DNA from: Hybos culiciformis
Taxonomy: Eukaryota; Arthropoda; Insecta; Diptera; Hybotidae
Assembly: GCA_964007475.1 (NCBI GenBank)
Contig: OZ023274.1
Coordinates: 88,125,213 to 88,189,212 of the forward strand
Length of the DNA stretch: 64,000 nucleotides
Direction of reading: 5' to 3'
Made by a program: the position numbers and the translations under genes. The notes below the pieces were generated by a model. The model did no database searches, had not been told where the DNA came from, and was given only the letters and a program-made list of their open reading frames with translations. Shown here piece after piece: positions 32,454 to 47,567 of the stretch; position 1 is the first letter of the stretch, and the number at the start of each line of letters is the position of its first letter.

Positions 32454-35400
32454 CTAAAGATTCGCGTGCTGAAAATACTTTTCCTCAGTAACTAAATTGG
32501 AGACTAATTTTGTTCAAATCGGAAATTTTTATAAAATTGGTTTCCTATTTAGAAGCAAAATGATTAATTTTTCAAACAATTTCTTTCAATCTTAATCATT
32601 TACATACTTGTACAGTACAATTTATGCTTTCTCTGGAAGATCTATGTATGTATGAACTGTCACTTTTGAAGATAAAAAGTTTTTTATTAAGTATAATTTT
32701 AATTAAACTATATTTTCTTTATTTTCCAGATTACCATTGGATTTAAACGTCATGTGCGTATTTAACATTATTTTTAAATTTAGACATTTTTTCTTATTAT
32801 TATTTTTTGAGCAATGATCTTGCAATAAGAATTCACGCAGATGTATAAGAACTTAGTTTGTTTTCGAAAAAACATTCACATACATTGGGTTTTTTTTTCT
32901 AAATTTTTAAGTGGGTTTTTTTTTTTTTTGATATTTTTGGCACAAAAACAATTTCATTTTGATGAGGGTAAAACTAAACTTAAGATAAAATTCTAAAATT
33001 TTCACAAGAATTGAATAATAAAAAAAAAAAAAATGAATAAAAATTAGAAATAAAACATAGAATGCGTTTTATTAAATTTTCTTAGGTTAATGAACTTGCT
33101 GCCAAAATTTCGTACAAATCAGAGCAGAATTCTGTTTTTGTTTTTTGATGTTAAATACCGGAAGTTGGGCTTTTTTTTTATATTATATGCAGATAAGTAA
33201 ACAACTCTGGAAAGTTTCATTCTTTTACGTATTCTGATTATAAAATTAGAAATAAACTGCAAAACAAAAACTTATTTCAATGTGTGGAAATTTTCCTATA
33301 ACAAACTATAATTATTGGATAATATATTGTATTATGCACCCAAAATTAATTCATACTTAATTCAAAACTAATAATTATATTTTAACGATAAAGCTATTTG
33401 TGTTGTACTAAATAAAAATATTATTGAAGTGTTTATTCTCTATGTTTCTTTCGAATGCGTAACAAACTCATATAGCAATGAATTTTTATTTATTGGTTTT
33501 ATATATGAAATCCATCTTAGCTCTAGCACTGACAAATATAATATTCCTTCAATTTATTCAGATATGTACATTTTGTTTGTGATTCTAGCTAGAGTATACG
33601 TAATGTTGAGTTCAATTACTTTAAATTAAGGTAAATTTCTCAAATAGTGACAAAATGTGACTAATTTGTCAATATTCATCAAGAGAACTTTGTGAGCTTA
33701 AAAAAATATGTGATTCTTTCTTATTTCTAGTTCAGAAAAAAAACATAAATTATTATTATTGGTTTATAAAAATATATGTATATGTAACTTCTGGCACAGT
33801 TTATTTAAAAACTTTATAATGAAAACTAATACTATACATAATTATTTATTATGTAAACAAAATGCAATAATATAAAATAGAAAAAACTTTCTAAGATTCA
33901 ATTTAAAAATTTTATATTAGAAAGCGAACCTAAATCACCTGTATCAATATCGCATTTTTTTTTTCATAAAAATTATGTATTATGAATGTTTATTTGAAGA
34001 AGTTAGTATTTTAAAGTGAGATGTCGATGAACTCATAGTGTACTTTAAACATTTTGATAAGAAATTATTGCACTTCAAAATATAAAAAAAAAATAAAACT
34101 ATTTTTTTTTTTTCGAAATATAAAAATATTAAAATGTTTTTATTTTCTCTGTTTACTTTCACTGTTTTTACAAAACAATATATTTCGCTTATATACACAT
34201 AAGAATGCACAGTACTATATATATATTTTTTTTATTTTTTATTTAAATATCCCTTTTTAAGTATTAAAAAAAAAAAAAAAAAAAAAAAACGTTTTAAATA
34301 TAAAAAAATTTAGAGAAGAAAAATATTTTTTATTTAATTAAACGCCTAATAAGAACATTTGCATTCTAATTTAAATAAATATTAAACATTTTTATTAAGA
34401 AATTTAGTTCGAAGAAATTAAGGTCCAATCCAAATTATCTTCAACCTAATATAAGTTTCATTGGAAAATTAAAATATAGAGTTTTTTTCTCAGCATAATC
34501 TTTTATTGGAAAAATTGTATTTAATAAAGATATTTCCATAATCATTCTAATTTTTTTCTACTTTGAGACGATATTAAGTTAGGTTAGGTTAAGTTAGGCT
34601 TAAGTTTGTAAAAAAATTAGAGACAAAAAAAAAATTCTACAAATGTACATTCCAAATATGATCAAGAATATTTTTCTCCTAGTCGCGGAAGTTGAGAAAA
34701 AAAAAAAAAAATTATCAGAAATATATCTTTTTCACCAAAAATTTTATGTTTTATTGGACGTGATGTTTTTATTTTGTGGAAATATTTGCTTAGGTAGGAG
34801 TTTTAATGACAAATATATTAAAAACGGAAATACATAAATGAAAATATATAAAAAAAATAACATGAGTAATAAATAATCGTATTATAATTTATATCTTGGT
34901 ATTTATGTAAAGATTGAAGATTGATCTATGGATTACATTATGCTATTAATAAAATAATGAAAACAAGAAAACCCTTGGACATTTCTCAGCTTTTATAAGT
35001 ATGATTTGATCCACTGTACACTATTGTGAGAAACTTTAAACATTTTTTTAGTTTTATTATGAATTAGTTCTTTGTTGAAACTTTAAAAGTGTATTTATGC
35101 CTAAATAAGTATTTTTACCCATTTTAAACAAATCTTTCGAATAAATATTTAAATTTCAGCTTTAAAATATTTTTTAGATATAATACCTTATAATTCCTTA
35201 TATACTTAGTATTGACATTAAGAAATATTTTTCTTTTTTATCTTATTCTTATTATCAATTTTTACTGATAAAATCATGTTAAAAAATAAGTCGCATCATT
35301 TAGAAAACGGATTATTGTATAACAGAGAATTTAAAAATTTAAATTGAGAATTTTCATCTGCTATTTTTCCCATCAAATTTTCTAAAACTAACAGGTATAT

Positions 35401-38400
35401 GATAATTAAATTGATTTCAAAGAAAATAATATTTCATCAGGTGCATTTAAATCTTTTTATTATTATATATAAGTTATGTTGGTAATCAACCGCGCGCAAA
35501 TAACTATATATACGTTAGAAATGGAATTTTTAAACAAAAAATTTCATATCCTTCATTCGGCTTTTATTTAATTTATGCTGATATCATTTTACCTCCGCTA
35601 AGATTGCGAAGGGGTTTTATTACGGATTGTTTTAAAAAATCCGATTTTTATAAATTAATTTGGTCGAATACTTCGTAAATTTCAGTATGTTTTTTAGACA
35701 TTATTATAAATCTGAATAACATCATGATCTTTGACATTTAACATTTATAAACAAGTCAGTATCATAGTATTAAAATTGTATTTTGTACGCACTTCAAGGT
35801 ATCTTGTAATTTATTTTTGTACAAATATTGGAAAAGAAAGAGGACTTCTAACAAATGTTTTCAAAAAAATTGTACCTAAAAGTTTAGCAGTAAGTTAAAC
35901 CTGACAACAACTTATATTACTTAATGCAATAAAAATAAAGAAAAACTTCTCTGTGACATCATTATATGTCAGCTAAAAATAACAACATTTTTATAAATCG
36001 AACTAATCAAGTGGAAATAACGAAAAAATAAAAATAATTCAAACTCATAAAATAAGATTCTTCGGAAAGCCTCTTGCCAGACAAATTCCATTACGCAGGT
36101 TTATTACATAAAAAACAAAGTTAAAAAAATATAAATCAGCTTTACCAGAAAAAAAGGATTTTATTTTTATTTAATAGAGAAGAAGAAGAAAAAATTTGAG
36201 AAAAAAAATCAACATTCACAATAATAATAAAATTTATATTTCTTATATAATCAAATTGCATTATTTAGCGGTTGACGACCTACAAAAATTTGTACAAAAA
36301 AAAAGTATTAAATAAATAATCTTTTTTATTTTTATTTTATATTTTTTGTTGTTAATTCTTAAAATTATAGCATCTTAGAACAAAATTTAAAAAAAAATAA
36401 AAGAAAAAAAAAATTATTGGTACCCCTATAAAAATCAGTTGGAGTTACAATATAGAGACGGAAAAAAATATACACAGCTTCGAAATTTAAGTCAGGAACT
36501 TATATTTTAAAGTTGTTTTCTCAGCAGAGAAATCTTTATTTTCTTCTTATTATTATTGCTTGAGTTTTACATTTTCTTTTCATTACTATACTTTGCTGTT
36601 CAACTGAATGAGATATTGAATAATTAGAACTTTTTTAAAATAGTTTAGAAAAATAAATATATTTCAAAAATCCATTCAAAGTCTTTTCTAAGTTAAAAGT
36701 AGTTATAAAGATTGGTTCAAAATTTTTAACAAATGATTGATAAATATGAGAATAAATTTTGGACAGTGAATTTTAAAAAATATTCAGAATATAATCTGTA
36801 CGAATTTTAATAAACGAAAAACCAAAACATCGCTTTATATTGATGCAATCAAATCATAAAGTCAGTAAAAAAAAAATTCGAAATTTAAATGCAATAGAAA
36901 AATTATCATCCAGCTAAGTTGTAAAACTAAGTCATGCATACCGGAAATTTTGTGAGATCTGTATGTTCCACATTTAATTAAGTTATTATCATATTCATAT
37001 ATTGTTAAAGTAATTAATGTAAATATTGCAACCACTAATGATACACGATAAAGTCGAACTTAATTTAGTGTTGTTGAAATTATTTCATTACTGAAAAAGG
37101 ATACAATTTGATAATTAACTCTATAGGTACTTAATTATTGTCAAAAAAACATATATTCCGTTCTCTAATTATTTACTACACAATTGGCGAATATATTTTT
37201 GTGCCTACTTATTATTTTGCCCAATAGAAAATCTTTAAATTTCAGAAACATGATGAATTTTCCATCTTTATCATTAAGTACTTACTTTATATTTATTAAC
37301 TTGGTCGGGTTAATTCATTGATTGTGCCGGAATTTAAGAAGTTAAAATTGACCCAGTTCCCGTCATTAGGCTCTTCGACTTGTAATCTGTGACAATGTAT
37401 AAAAGCAAAGTTTCAGCTCGATGACGATGAAGTTTTAGGTTTTTAAATTTTTGAAAGAAAAAGAGAGCGAACGAGTAGAAATAGTTCTAAAACTCAACAA
37501 TTAAATAAAAACCACTAAAGGATTTATATTAAAAACTTTTTTTTATTGGTTTTTTGTTTATTTTTATTTTACACGAATAAAAAATATTTCTCAAAAAATG
37601 ACATGTTTTGATTCTGAGCTTCATAATCTTCTATTTTTTTTAATTTTTATAAAATTGTTGTTTTCTTTAATTCGATGTACCAAAAATGAGATTTTGGTTT
37701 TTTTTTTTTTTTTTTGGTAAGAAATGCGTTTTCTTTTAACAATACAGAAAAAAAAAAAATTATGAAAATAAATTACCTGTCCCAAAAAAAATATATATAA
37801 AATAAAATAAAATAAAATCAAAAATAAAGTTCGTTAATGAAACAGGTTTTGATTCTTAACTTAATTTTAACGAAAAAAAAAATGTAGTTTCTAAGATACT
37901 TATCATTTTGTGATTTAGGGATCACTTTTTTTTTTATTTTTAATTTAAAGCAAATTTACTATTATTATTTTATTTATATATATTTTTTTTTTCATATAAA
38001 ACTTTTTCATAAATATATTTTTTTTTTAATAAAACATTATTCTATATGATAAAGAAGAAAAAAATTTCATGACTTTATACGCCTACAAGGTTGACACTTC
38101 TTTTCCTTTGTATATATACAAGAAATCCTAATCGAAAATATAATTTTATGATTTTTTTTTACATAAAAAATTGAAATTAGAGAAGCGATTTGAAATTTAG
38201 TCTTTCCTTTTCTATTTTTAGCTAAATATGCGGTAAAGACGTCAAAATGTATCAGTTTACTTTTCAAAATAAAAAAGTACCTCATATAAAAAAAAAATTG
38301 GGTGTATAAATAATAAAAAAATTAAAAACTTGATTTTTGATCTCGTTTTAAATTTTGATTATCTAATTTTAATGTCATTGTCATGTCACCGTCGTCGTAG

Positions 38401-41400
38401 GTTGTTTAAAATAATGAGAAACCCGCAAGACATTATTATTGATTTATTTTTTATGTTTTTTGTAATTATATAAATTTAAAGTTTTCTATTAAATGTCAAG
38501 TAATGCGATAAAAATTATGTACGTCTAATAAATTGAAAAATTATCTCTAAACTGAGAAAACATAAAAGATCATAGTTTAAGGTTATGTTCGTGGAGCTCG
38601 GCTCTTCTTTTATAAGATACTATTTCAATTATGATTCAGTGAACTTAAAAGTTCAACTGAACAGAGTAAATTTACTAAAATTTAAAAGCTAAATGAATCA
38701 TGTCAATAAATTGATATTAAATCAAGTCAATATTATTTATTTTCAGCCATTTAGACATACATTATTCTTACTTCGCATCGCGTAGATCATAATTTTAATT
38801 TAAAAAAAAAAATTTAAAATTACAAATTTCCAAATATCAACGGTATTTATAAAATAAATATTATTAAATTGATATCAAAATAAAATGTTCAATATAATGG
38901 TAGCTGATAATATAATTTGATAAAATTTATATTTATATTTATTTTTACTATAATCGAAGATGCATCATGACCCCCATCATGTTATTTTAGAAAATATATA
39001 TCGCGTAAAAAAATAGGAAACTTAAATGCATCAACACCAACCCCTCTGAATTTAATTTTTTTTTTTAGCATTTATGAAAATTGCATTAACATGCAATCTT
39101 AAATTGGGTTGAATTGAAAAAGAATTCACAATATAAACATAGGATAATTTACTATATTTCCAAAAGTTGGTTTTAAATTAGGATGAGTTCTAAATTTCTA
39201 ATCAAGAAATTCAACTTATTTACTGAAAATACTTTCAATTTAATCTAATTCTGAATCGCCAATGATATTAATTGAAATTTACTGAAAATGTTTTATAAAA
39301 TAGTACAAAAATGTAGCTATAGGAGACAAAAATTTTGATTACGAAATCAAAAACCTAAAATATTTAACAATGAATAATTATCTTGAACTTGAATTTATCT
39401 AAGAAAGTGATTAAAATTGCGCCAATGTCATTAATTTCAAATCATGATTTATTTGTTTGCAAAAAACCTGCTAAAATATTTGCAAACAAAAACTTTACGG
39501 TCAATGATAATCAAGTTTATTTACCTTTGGGCTTACGAATTAAAAAAGTTGTATTTTTACTACTTGCCAAAAAAAACTAAAAACAATTTGATAGTTATTA
39601 TTCCAAATGTATGATGTTTTCAATAACTTGGGATGTCGAAATGTCAATTGACGTTATGGCATAAAATTGAAAATAAAAAAATTAAATAAATTAAAAAAGA
39701 TAATTCAAATTAGACTATAAAATTAAAAATCAAGCTAGCAGTAAAGTTATTGTAAGTTATCAAGCTGATAAAATTTATAATTTTACATATAGTTTAGAAT
39801 ATATTTAAAGACGGTGAGGAAAAAATAAAATCAATGTAAAGTTGCCGAATTCACTATCTTAATGATTCAATATAGTCCTTGAGGCCTGTTTGTAAAAGGA
39901 CCACTAAAAGATCAAAATTATGTAGTATAAAATAATAAAACATCAAAATACATAAAACATTAAAATTTCAAAATCTAGAATAAAATTTTTTGATGCAGCC
40001 TACAATCTTAAAAAAAAAAAAAATTAAAAAACCCTTATAGATATTTATTTATCAATTTTTTTTTTTATTATTTAGACAACCAGCCAGCCAAATAAACTGC
40101 GGGTTTAATTTCTAAATATCAAAGGTCAGGGTCTAAAAAAAATAAATATTTTCTTTATATTTATTTTGCAATTTACGTTCCAAAAATATTAGAATTAGAA
40201 TTTATTTTATTTTTTTTTATTTTACTTTTTTATTCACATATTATTAATTTTTTATTAATATCAGCTGGATAAAAACAACCACCATAAGTTTTTTTTTTTT
40301 TATTGAAAGAAAAAGATAAAAATCTTGCCTGCAAATTAAAAGAAAAAATAAAATATTCAATGTCATTAATTTTAATCCTAAATCCTTTATAAAATAAATT
40401 TATTAATAGATAAAAAAAAAAAAAAGGTTTAAAAAAAGGAGTAAAAATTTCAGCATCTGATCTGATGTGTTAATAATTTTTATATTTTTTGTATATTTCA
40501 ATTTTTAATACTAATATGGCAATATGGTATTGAGTTAATTTAATATTATATATAAATATAATTTTTTTTCTGATAATAAATTAAAAAGAAATAATAATAA
40601 TAAAAAAAAAAAATTAAAACAGATGTAAAAACTTCATTTTAAAAAATCGAATAATTTATTTTAAATTGACCAAATTAAGATTGCATCACTAACAAAGGTT
40701 GGGAATAAAATTTATAACTAATAAGGACAAGGTGTTTGGGTTTGTCATTTGTTACGAATTTATAATATTTTTATTTTGTTTAGGAATAAAATATTTGAAA
40801 TTCGTTTTTATATGTCCGAGTAAGCTCCAAACTTCAAAAAAGATCCTGTTAAGGCGAAGGTTTTAGGAAATTTCTTTAGCTGTCGAACAAAGAAAAACGA
40901 ACAAAATACATACCTACATAAAATGTCTTGCGGGAAGGAGATTCTAATTAAATTAAACTGCTAGTATAAGTATAATTAACTGGAAAATATTTTCAAAAGT
41001 TTCCGTATTGGTGAGTCTTCTATATCAAACAAATAAGACTTCAGAATGAATATATGTACTTAGCTTTGACAAATTATCATTTAGTATTAATTTCAATGGG
41101 ATTAAAAAAAAAATTCCACAAGAGAAAAGTTCTAAGATAATAGTTATGAATAAATCTTTGATTTTTTGTGAAATAAATATCAAATTTAAAAGTTTTTTTT
41201 TTTTGTTATTTTTCGTATTTTATATTTTATTTATATCTTAGGAAGGTACAGAATAATAGTAGGTAATGAAATTAAGATTTTAACTATTTTTCAAATACTT
41301 AATTCATTGTTTAGGCTTTGTTTTTTTTTTAATTGATGCCATTAAAATTCTCCCCAAACAGGAAATCAGAAAATAGATTTCAATGAATTGAAAAACCCTT

Positions 41401-44400
41401 ATGTTATCAAAGAAAAAAATTTATTTTGCAATTGCAGAATTTCAAATGATTTCCGTTTTCCAAAAAAAAAAAAAAATTATACATATGTATAAAACTAAAA
41501 TTATTTTTATTGAATTCATTATTTTGCAGAAATTTTTTTCTTTTGGTTTTATTTATATCAAAGAAATAATTTTAATATTTTCTATCTTGAAAACAAAATT
41601 TAGGAAATAATTGTTCACAGTTCATATAGTTCACATCCCTTATACGCAGAAACGAAAAAAACCATAAAAAAATATCAACAATAATAATTGTTTTTACACT
41701 GTAAGTATGACCCAACAACGATTATATTTAAATTGGTTCATGTTTCTGGAGAAATTTTCACAATTAATGAAAACGAAAAAAATTAAAAATAAGATCAATG
41801 TTGATGGGTCAACTAAAAAATCCCAAACAAAAGAAAATAATAAAATAATTTGTTTTTTAATATTATATTTTTTAGATTTAATTTAACATATTCTGCAGGT
41901 TGGAATCCTTTTTTGCACTTCGTCACGCCGCCGCGGCGTTCATTAATTATAATTCTTTCGACAGAATAACTTTAAATGATATATTTTTTAAAGTTGAGAA
42001 ATGGAAAAATAATTTTTTGTTTCTGAAAAATTCTGTTAGTTTTTAATAATCTTCCGCCCAAAACTAATATTTAAAAAAATTGAGCAAGGTGATTAACCAT
42101 TGACAGAACTTGAGAATTGGAATATTTCCTTGAATCGGCAATAACAACACTAAGTAGATTAAACTCGCTTTGAGTTATACCTACAACGCATAAAAATAAT
42201 AAGAAAACATAATTTTGAATTTCATCCAATAGGTGACAAATTCATATTATGGAACTCTAGGCAATTAACTTTTACCTGTGTTTCTATTTTATTTGTTAAC
42301 CAAATAATAAAAAAAAAACTAAGAGACTCTTATCTGTCACATAATTTTCATTGAAATGCATTATTAAATTTCTTTTCTACTTTTTTAATTTTTTTTACAT
42401 ATTTTTTTTTTTATCAAAATCGCTAATCAACTAAGTCAACAAATTTAAATTATAAAAACATATAAAAAGATGGAAAAAACTTCACTTTGCCGGCAAGTTA
42501 TTATCAAAATTTTATATGTGAAAAAAAAATATAATTTAGCATAAAAATAACATAAAATTTATGAAAAAACCGTCACATTGTTGTTTTTTTTTTTTAATAA
42601 AAACCTACACAAAAATAGTAAAGTGGTAAAATTATGCACTACGATGATGGAGACCTTATTATGATTCAAACTAAAATTATATGATAAGAACAACAAATTT
42701 TATCGTTATTCCAATTGTATTTAAAAAAAAATATATGTAAGTTTAGATTATTTATATTATTTCCCCTCTCACAAATATCTATTAGTTTTTAATTACTTTT
42801 GAACGTTTCAAATTTTAGAGATTTTTACATTAACTCGAATGGATAGAATATATTTTATTGATTTTTAGGATCAAATCGTATACGAAATAAACACCAAGTT
42901 TATTTGTTACACAACTCTGGGATAAATAATCGAAACTCTTATTTGATAACCATCACTTTGTTGAAATTTGATGGCAATATGGGATAATTAATATGACATT
43001 AACTACAAGGAATGGAAATGGAAACCACATACGAATATTTATTATACTACGATATAATACAAGTTTTTCCGTCTTTCTTGAAGTGAATTTCGATATCATT
43101 TAACTAATAACTACATATTCGATAGATTCTCAATATATCTTTACATATTTTTTTTTTGTAATAGATGGATATCATGGACACCATCTTGAAACTTTTTTTT
43201 TTATTAAATGTGTTAACAAAATATAAATATTTTTTGAATTTGATATTAATTTTTTTAGTTTTTTTTTGAATTGCCAACTTGTATAAATATTTCATGCGTA
43301 CACAGTGCGTATTGCACAACTTTATATAAATTTGGCCTGCAAACGAATAATAAAAAAGTCAATGAACTTACTTATCTATGTTTAGGGCTTTCAAAAAAAA
43401 AAAAAAAAATTTAATATATAAAAGTTTTGTATATTTTTAGGTTTTTTAGCATATTTATGTACAATGTTAAGCGGGATTTTTAATCTTTAGAACGCGTACC
43501 GATTTTTTGATGCTTTTAGAAAGTTTATCCTTAGTTTAAATTTTATTACTCGACTATATGTACTCAAATAAATTGAAGTAATGAATGATCAACACATCTT
43601 GGTTTATTATTGTACAATATTTATGCATCTTTAAATAATTTAATGAAGAAAATTAATTAAAATAAAAATTTCAAGCACCATCATTAATCACATAACAACC
43701 AAAAAAAGATCGACTAGTTGCGAAACGTTCCAGTTAAAAGGCTATTCTTAAGCACTTTTAAATATTTTGTGTAAAATTATATTACGTGAGTTACAATTAC
43801 AAGATGTTTCTTAAATCAACTTTTTTGGCGAATATTAAGAATGTTTTATGTTTTCAAATGCATACCTTGCCTTTGATATAACTTGATATTTATTGAACTA
43901 AATTAAAAACAATTTTAGTTAATTAACGGAGAGTAGTCTTACAAATTGTAAAATATTGTTTTATTAGCAAAAGGTAATTTTTTTTTTCCTCACTGTCAGC
44001 TTTACTTTGTTTTTGTAATATATGAAGTTTTTACTAAGATAGCTTTGCACCATTCACAGATCAGCAAAAAAAAGTAAAAGAATGAAAATCCGATACAAAA
44101 TCAGGGCTATTTAGGCATCTAATGCCCATACTGAATAGTAGTCAACTAATAATTTAGGTAGGTAGGTAGGCGAATGATGAATGAGTTAAAATTTTCTAAC
44201 TAAGCCAAGCAACTAATTAGTTGAATTAATCCAAAATTATTATAAAACATATTCTAAAAAATTGCGTATAGAAAAAAGATTACAAATTCTCAGAATTAAA
44301 TGTATAACTGATATAAAAATTGATACAAACATAGGAAAAATAATAACACTCTTTAGCGAAAACAATATAATCTAGCATAATGTGCATATGCAAATATTAT

Positions 44401-47355
44401 CAAATTGGAGCGATAAATATTTAAGTTTTGTACCTCTGAATAGACAAAAAATATTTTGATGAAAAATTCACAGTCGACTAACACTATGGCAAAAAATATT
44501 AATTTATTTTTTTATTTCGAATTTAAAATATTGTCCCATTTAAATTTTCACTCACATATGAACAAAAAAAGATTAACTGCATCGCATAAAGGCATATTGA
44601 AAATATTTTCTTCAAATTAAGAAAAATATTAACACATTTTTTAAAAATAAAAATTCAAATTTAGATAAGATTTTGAAAGTTTATACAATTTTTATAATTT
44701 TCTCTGAGGTTTTTTTCTTTTTTTAGTTTTTCTGGTATTAGTTAAAAATTCTGTACAAATTTCTCCAAAATCTTTGATAAAATTATTATATTTTTGTGAT
44801 TTTGTATATTTTTGCGTTTGAAGTTTTAATTGATGTTAAAAAAGAATAGTTATTTTCATTATTTTCTTACAAAAAATTACAAATGAAATATTGTTAGAGT
44901 TTTCTACACAATTTTCTCTTCTTATGATCAAAAATTAGAATAAGAATATCGAACATAAAAGCTACATTTATCTATAATTATCATTTGTTTAAAATGATTT
45001 CAAGTTAACTAAAATTTTAGATTTATTTGAATTATTTTGAAATGTACTTTCATGCTCAATTATTAATTTGGAAATTATATGAACAACAATATTATTACTA
45101 CAAAAATTATTACAATGAAAGTATGATAAGCAAGCAAAATAAACAATCGAAGGCCGAAAATTCCACATAATCTCAATAACTCAAAAACTCAATAAGGCTG
45201 ATTTGAGTCTTAGTGCCAAACAAAGAAAAAACTTTTGGAACTACATAAAATTTAATTCAGCAATCAAACGTACTAGAATTTATAGGTACATTATATAATA
45301 TAAATTAGATGACAGTATATAGATAATTTAGCTCTTATGTGCAGAACAAGTAAAAATGTCGATAATAAACACTGTGTAATTAAGAGCAAATATTTTACAG
45401 ATGAAAAAAGTAGGTTACACAAATTTATTTTTTATTACAAAAATAATTTAAAAATGATATGGCAAATATTTTTGCTTCGAATAATAAAAAATTTATATCT
45501 GTGTGTGATTTTTTACATTAAGGGCTCAGGGACAATTTTAAAATTTGTTTTTCGAGACTTACATATTATATTACTTTGTAATCGTTGTTAAAATACTTCA
45601 GTATGTGTACGTATAGTGTAAATTAGTAAATATTACAGATTTCGCAATAAAAATATTTATAATTATTATTATTTATAATTATAATTTATTTAATTTTTAT
45701 AAAAAAAACATATCAGAAGTTTCAGAACATCATATTTTCTGTAGTTCATAAAAAATAATAATCAACTATGAAAAGCAAAATCAAAAAGAATGAATGAGTT
45801 ATTGAATAAATAAACAACCAAAAATCTAATAATTTTTATAATGACGGCTTATTGTAATTTTCCACTATATTTTGCTAAATGTTATTTAATTTCACAAATT
45901 TTAGGGCTGAAAAAATAATACGAGAACTTTAAAAAATTAAACCACCGTTGTCACTCAGTCTGTTTATTATCTTATTATTTTTCTATAAATTCTAAGTTCA
46001 TGTAACAAATATACTTATACGTATATAATTTAATAGCAAATTTTAACTTTTTCCAAAACTAATTGATAGCACAAAACACAATATATATTTTTTTCTATTA
46101 AATGATAACGGATACATATGTAAATTTTATAAACATGTTTTTGATTATATATGCATTTATTTACTATTCAATATTGATTATCATAATTACAAGTGTAAAT
46201 TTATTTCACTTCAGCGAATAAAAGATTTGGGTCATCATCACCAAAAAAAGATAGTTAAATTAATAAAATAAAAAAAAAAACATAAAAACAGTTTAGGTAT
46301 GCAAATAATAAAAATTTTTTGTGATATGAAATTAACTATATTATCAAAATTACAAAATCCCTTCCAAATTTGTTGAAAAGTTTGTTTTCAAATCTACAGC
46401 TTAGTTTAAAAACAAGTTTTAATTAATTTAATATGTATTAGTATAAAAGCATAAAGAAACTTTATAGGTATGTAATTAATTATGTTATTTCGAAGAAAAA
46501 GTGCAAACTATATGAGCAGCTTTTTTTATGTAACTACAGTTTGGTTTATGAGCCGATGGAACTAGTTCTGTTCATTTCGGAGTAGATTTAGTGAACCACT
46601 AAAGACCCACATTCTAATCTTTATGCGTTAATGATAAAAAAATAACGAATAAGTTCATGTATCTTTTATTAAAATAATTAGTTTTAATGTCAAATTTCAT
46701 TTTATACCAATATTTGATTTACTTTAAATTTTTATATTTCAACTGCTGCTATTTACAACCTTTCAGTGAGTTGTTTTGAAATTTAGCTATTTAGAAAAAA
46801 CATATCACTTTTTAGCAATGTGCTTTTGAAACTTTTAAGTTTTAAGATGGCTTAAAAATAAATAAATTTTTTGATAAAAATAGATAATAATATAAAAAAA
46901 AAACAAATTCCAAGGTACTTTTAATTGACCTCGACTTTTTTTTTACAATAGCAAATTATTTTACTATGTTATAAAAAAAATTATTTAAACAACGAATTAC
47001 AACATTTGCATAAAAAATCATTAATTTGAGAAAATTATTTTTTTTATGCAAAAAATTGAATGCATGTTAAGCTCTAAAAGCAATAAAATTTATGCCTCAA
47101 CAAAAGTATTATATTATTATCATCCATCATATAAGACCAATATGTAATGAAATTTATTTACACTAAAAAGGAGAAAACTATTTTTTTATTAATTAGGTTT
47201 TCATCATACTTAATACTTGAAATTTTTCTTAAGATAAGACATAAAGTTATGTTATCAAAAAATTTTATGCTAAAATATGATGCTAGTTTTATTCCGATTT
47301 GTTTTGTACTGTAGATAAGTTTGATATTAAAACTAAAAAAAAAAAAAACAACTAA
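32454..47355. other. Gene-free DNA
   Basis: About 15 kb with no open frame over 76 codons and no recognisable element. It contains simple A/T and AAAT tracts, a (TAGG)n microsatellite near 44155-44170 and a short GC-rich spot near 41926-41940. It could be a large intron or intergenic DNA. Confidence 0.55.
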
Positions 47356-47360
47356 AAGAC

Positions 47361-47543
47361 TGTTAGCAGTAATAAAAAGTGCAGGTGTTCCTTTTTTTAG
47401 TTCAATATAATTTTAATAACTGATCATAAATTCAATGATAATTTTACATTTATAGGTTTTAATTTAAGAGGTATAAATTAAGAACAAAAAGAATCTAACA
47501 TTAGTATTTCAATTTTAATTCATTATAAATTCCATTTCTAATA
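47361..47543 (-). repeat. 3' LTR of copia (183 bp)
   Basis: On the plus strand it reads TGTTAGCAG...TTCTAATA. It has a unique stretch (GTGCAGGTGTTCC to ACTGATCATAAA) that the 5' LTR lacks; the remainder matches the 5' LTR. Confidence 0.92.
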
Positions 47544-47552
47544 CTTTCCCTC
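47544..47552 (-). other. Polypurine tract of copia
   Basis: On the minus strand GAGGGAAAG directly precedes the 3' LTR. Confidence 0.8.
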
Positions 47553-47567
47553 AAAAACTACTTTTAA

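Noticed and set aside
34575..34605. TTAGG-like repeats (AGTTAGGTTAGGTTAAGTTAGG)
   Set aside because: Only two or three imperfect units; not a telomeric array.
37390..37440. TATAAAAG near 37399 as a promoter
   Set aside because: No initiator at the right distance and no gene downstream.
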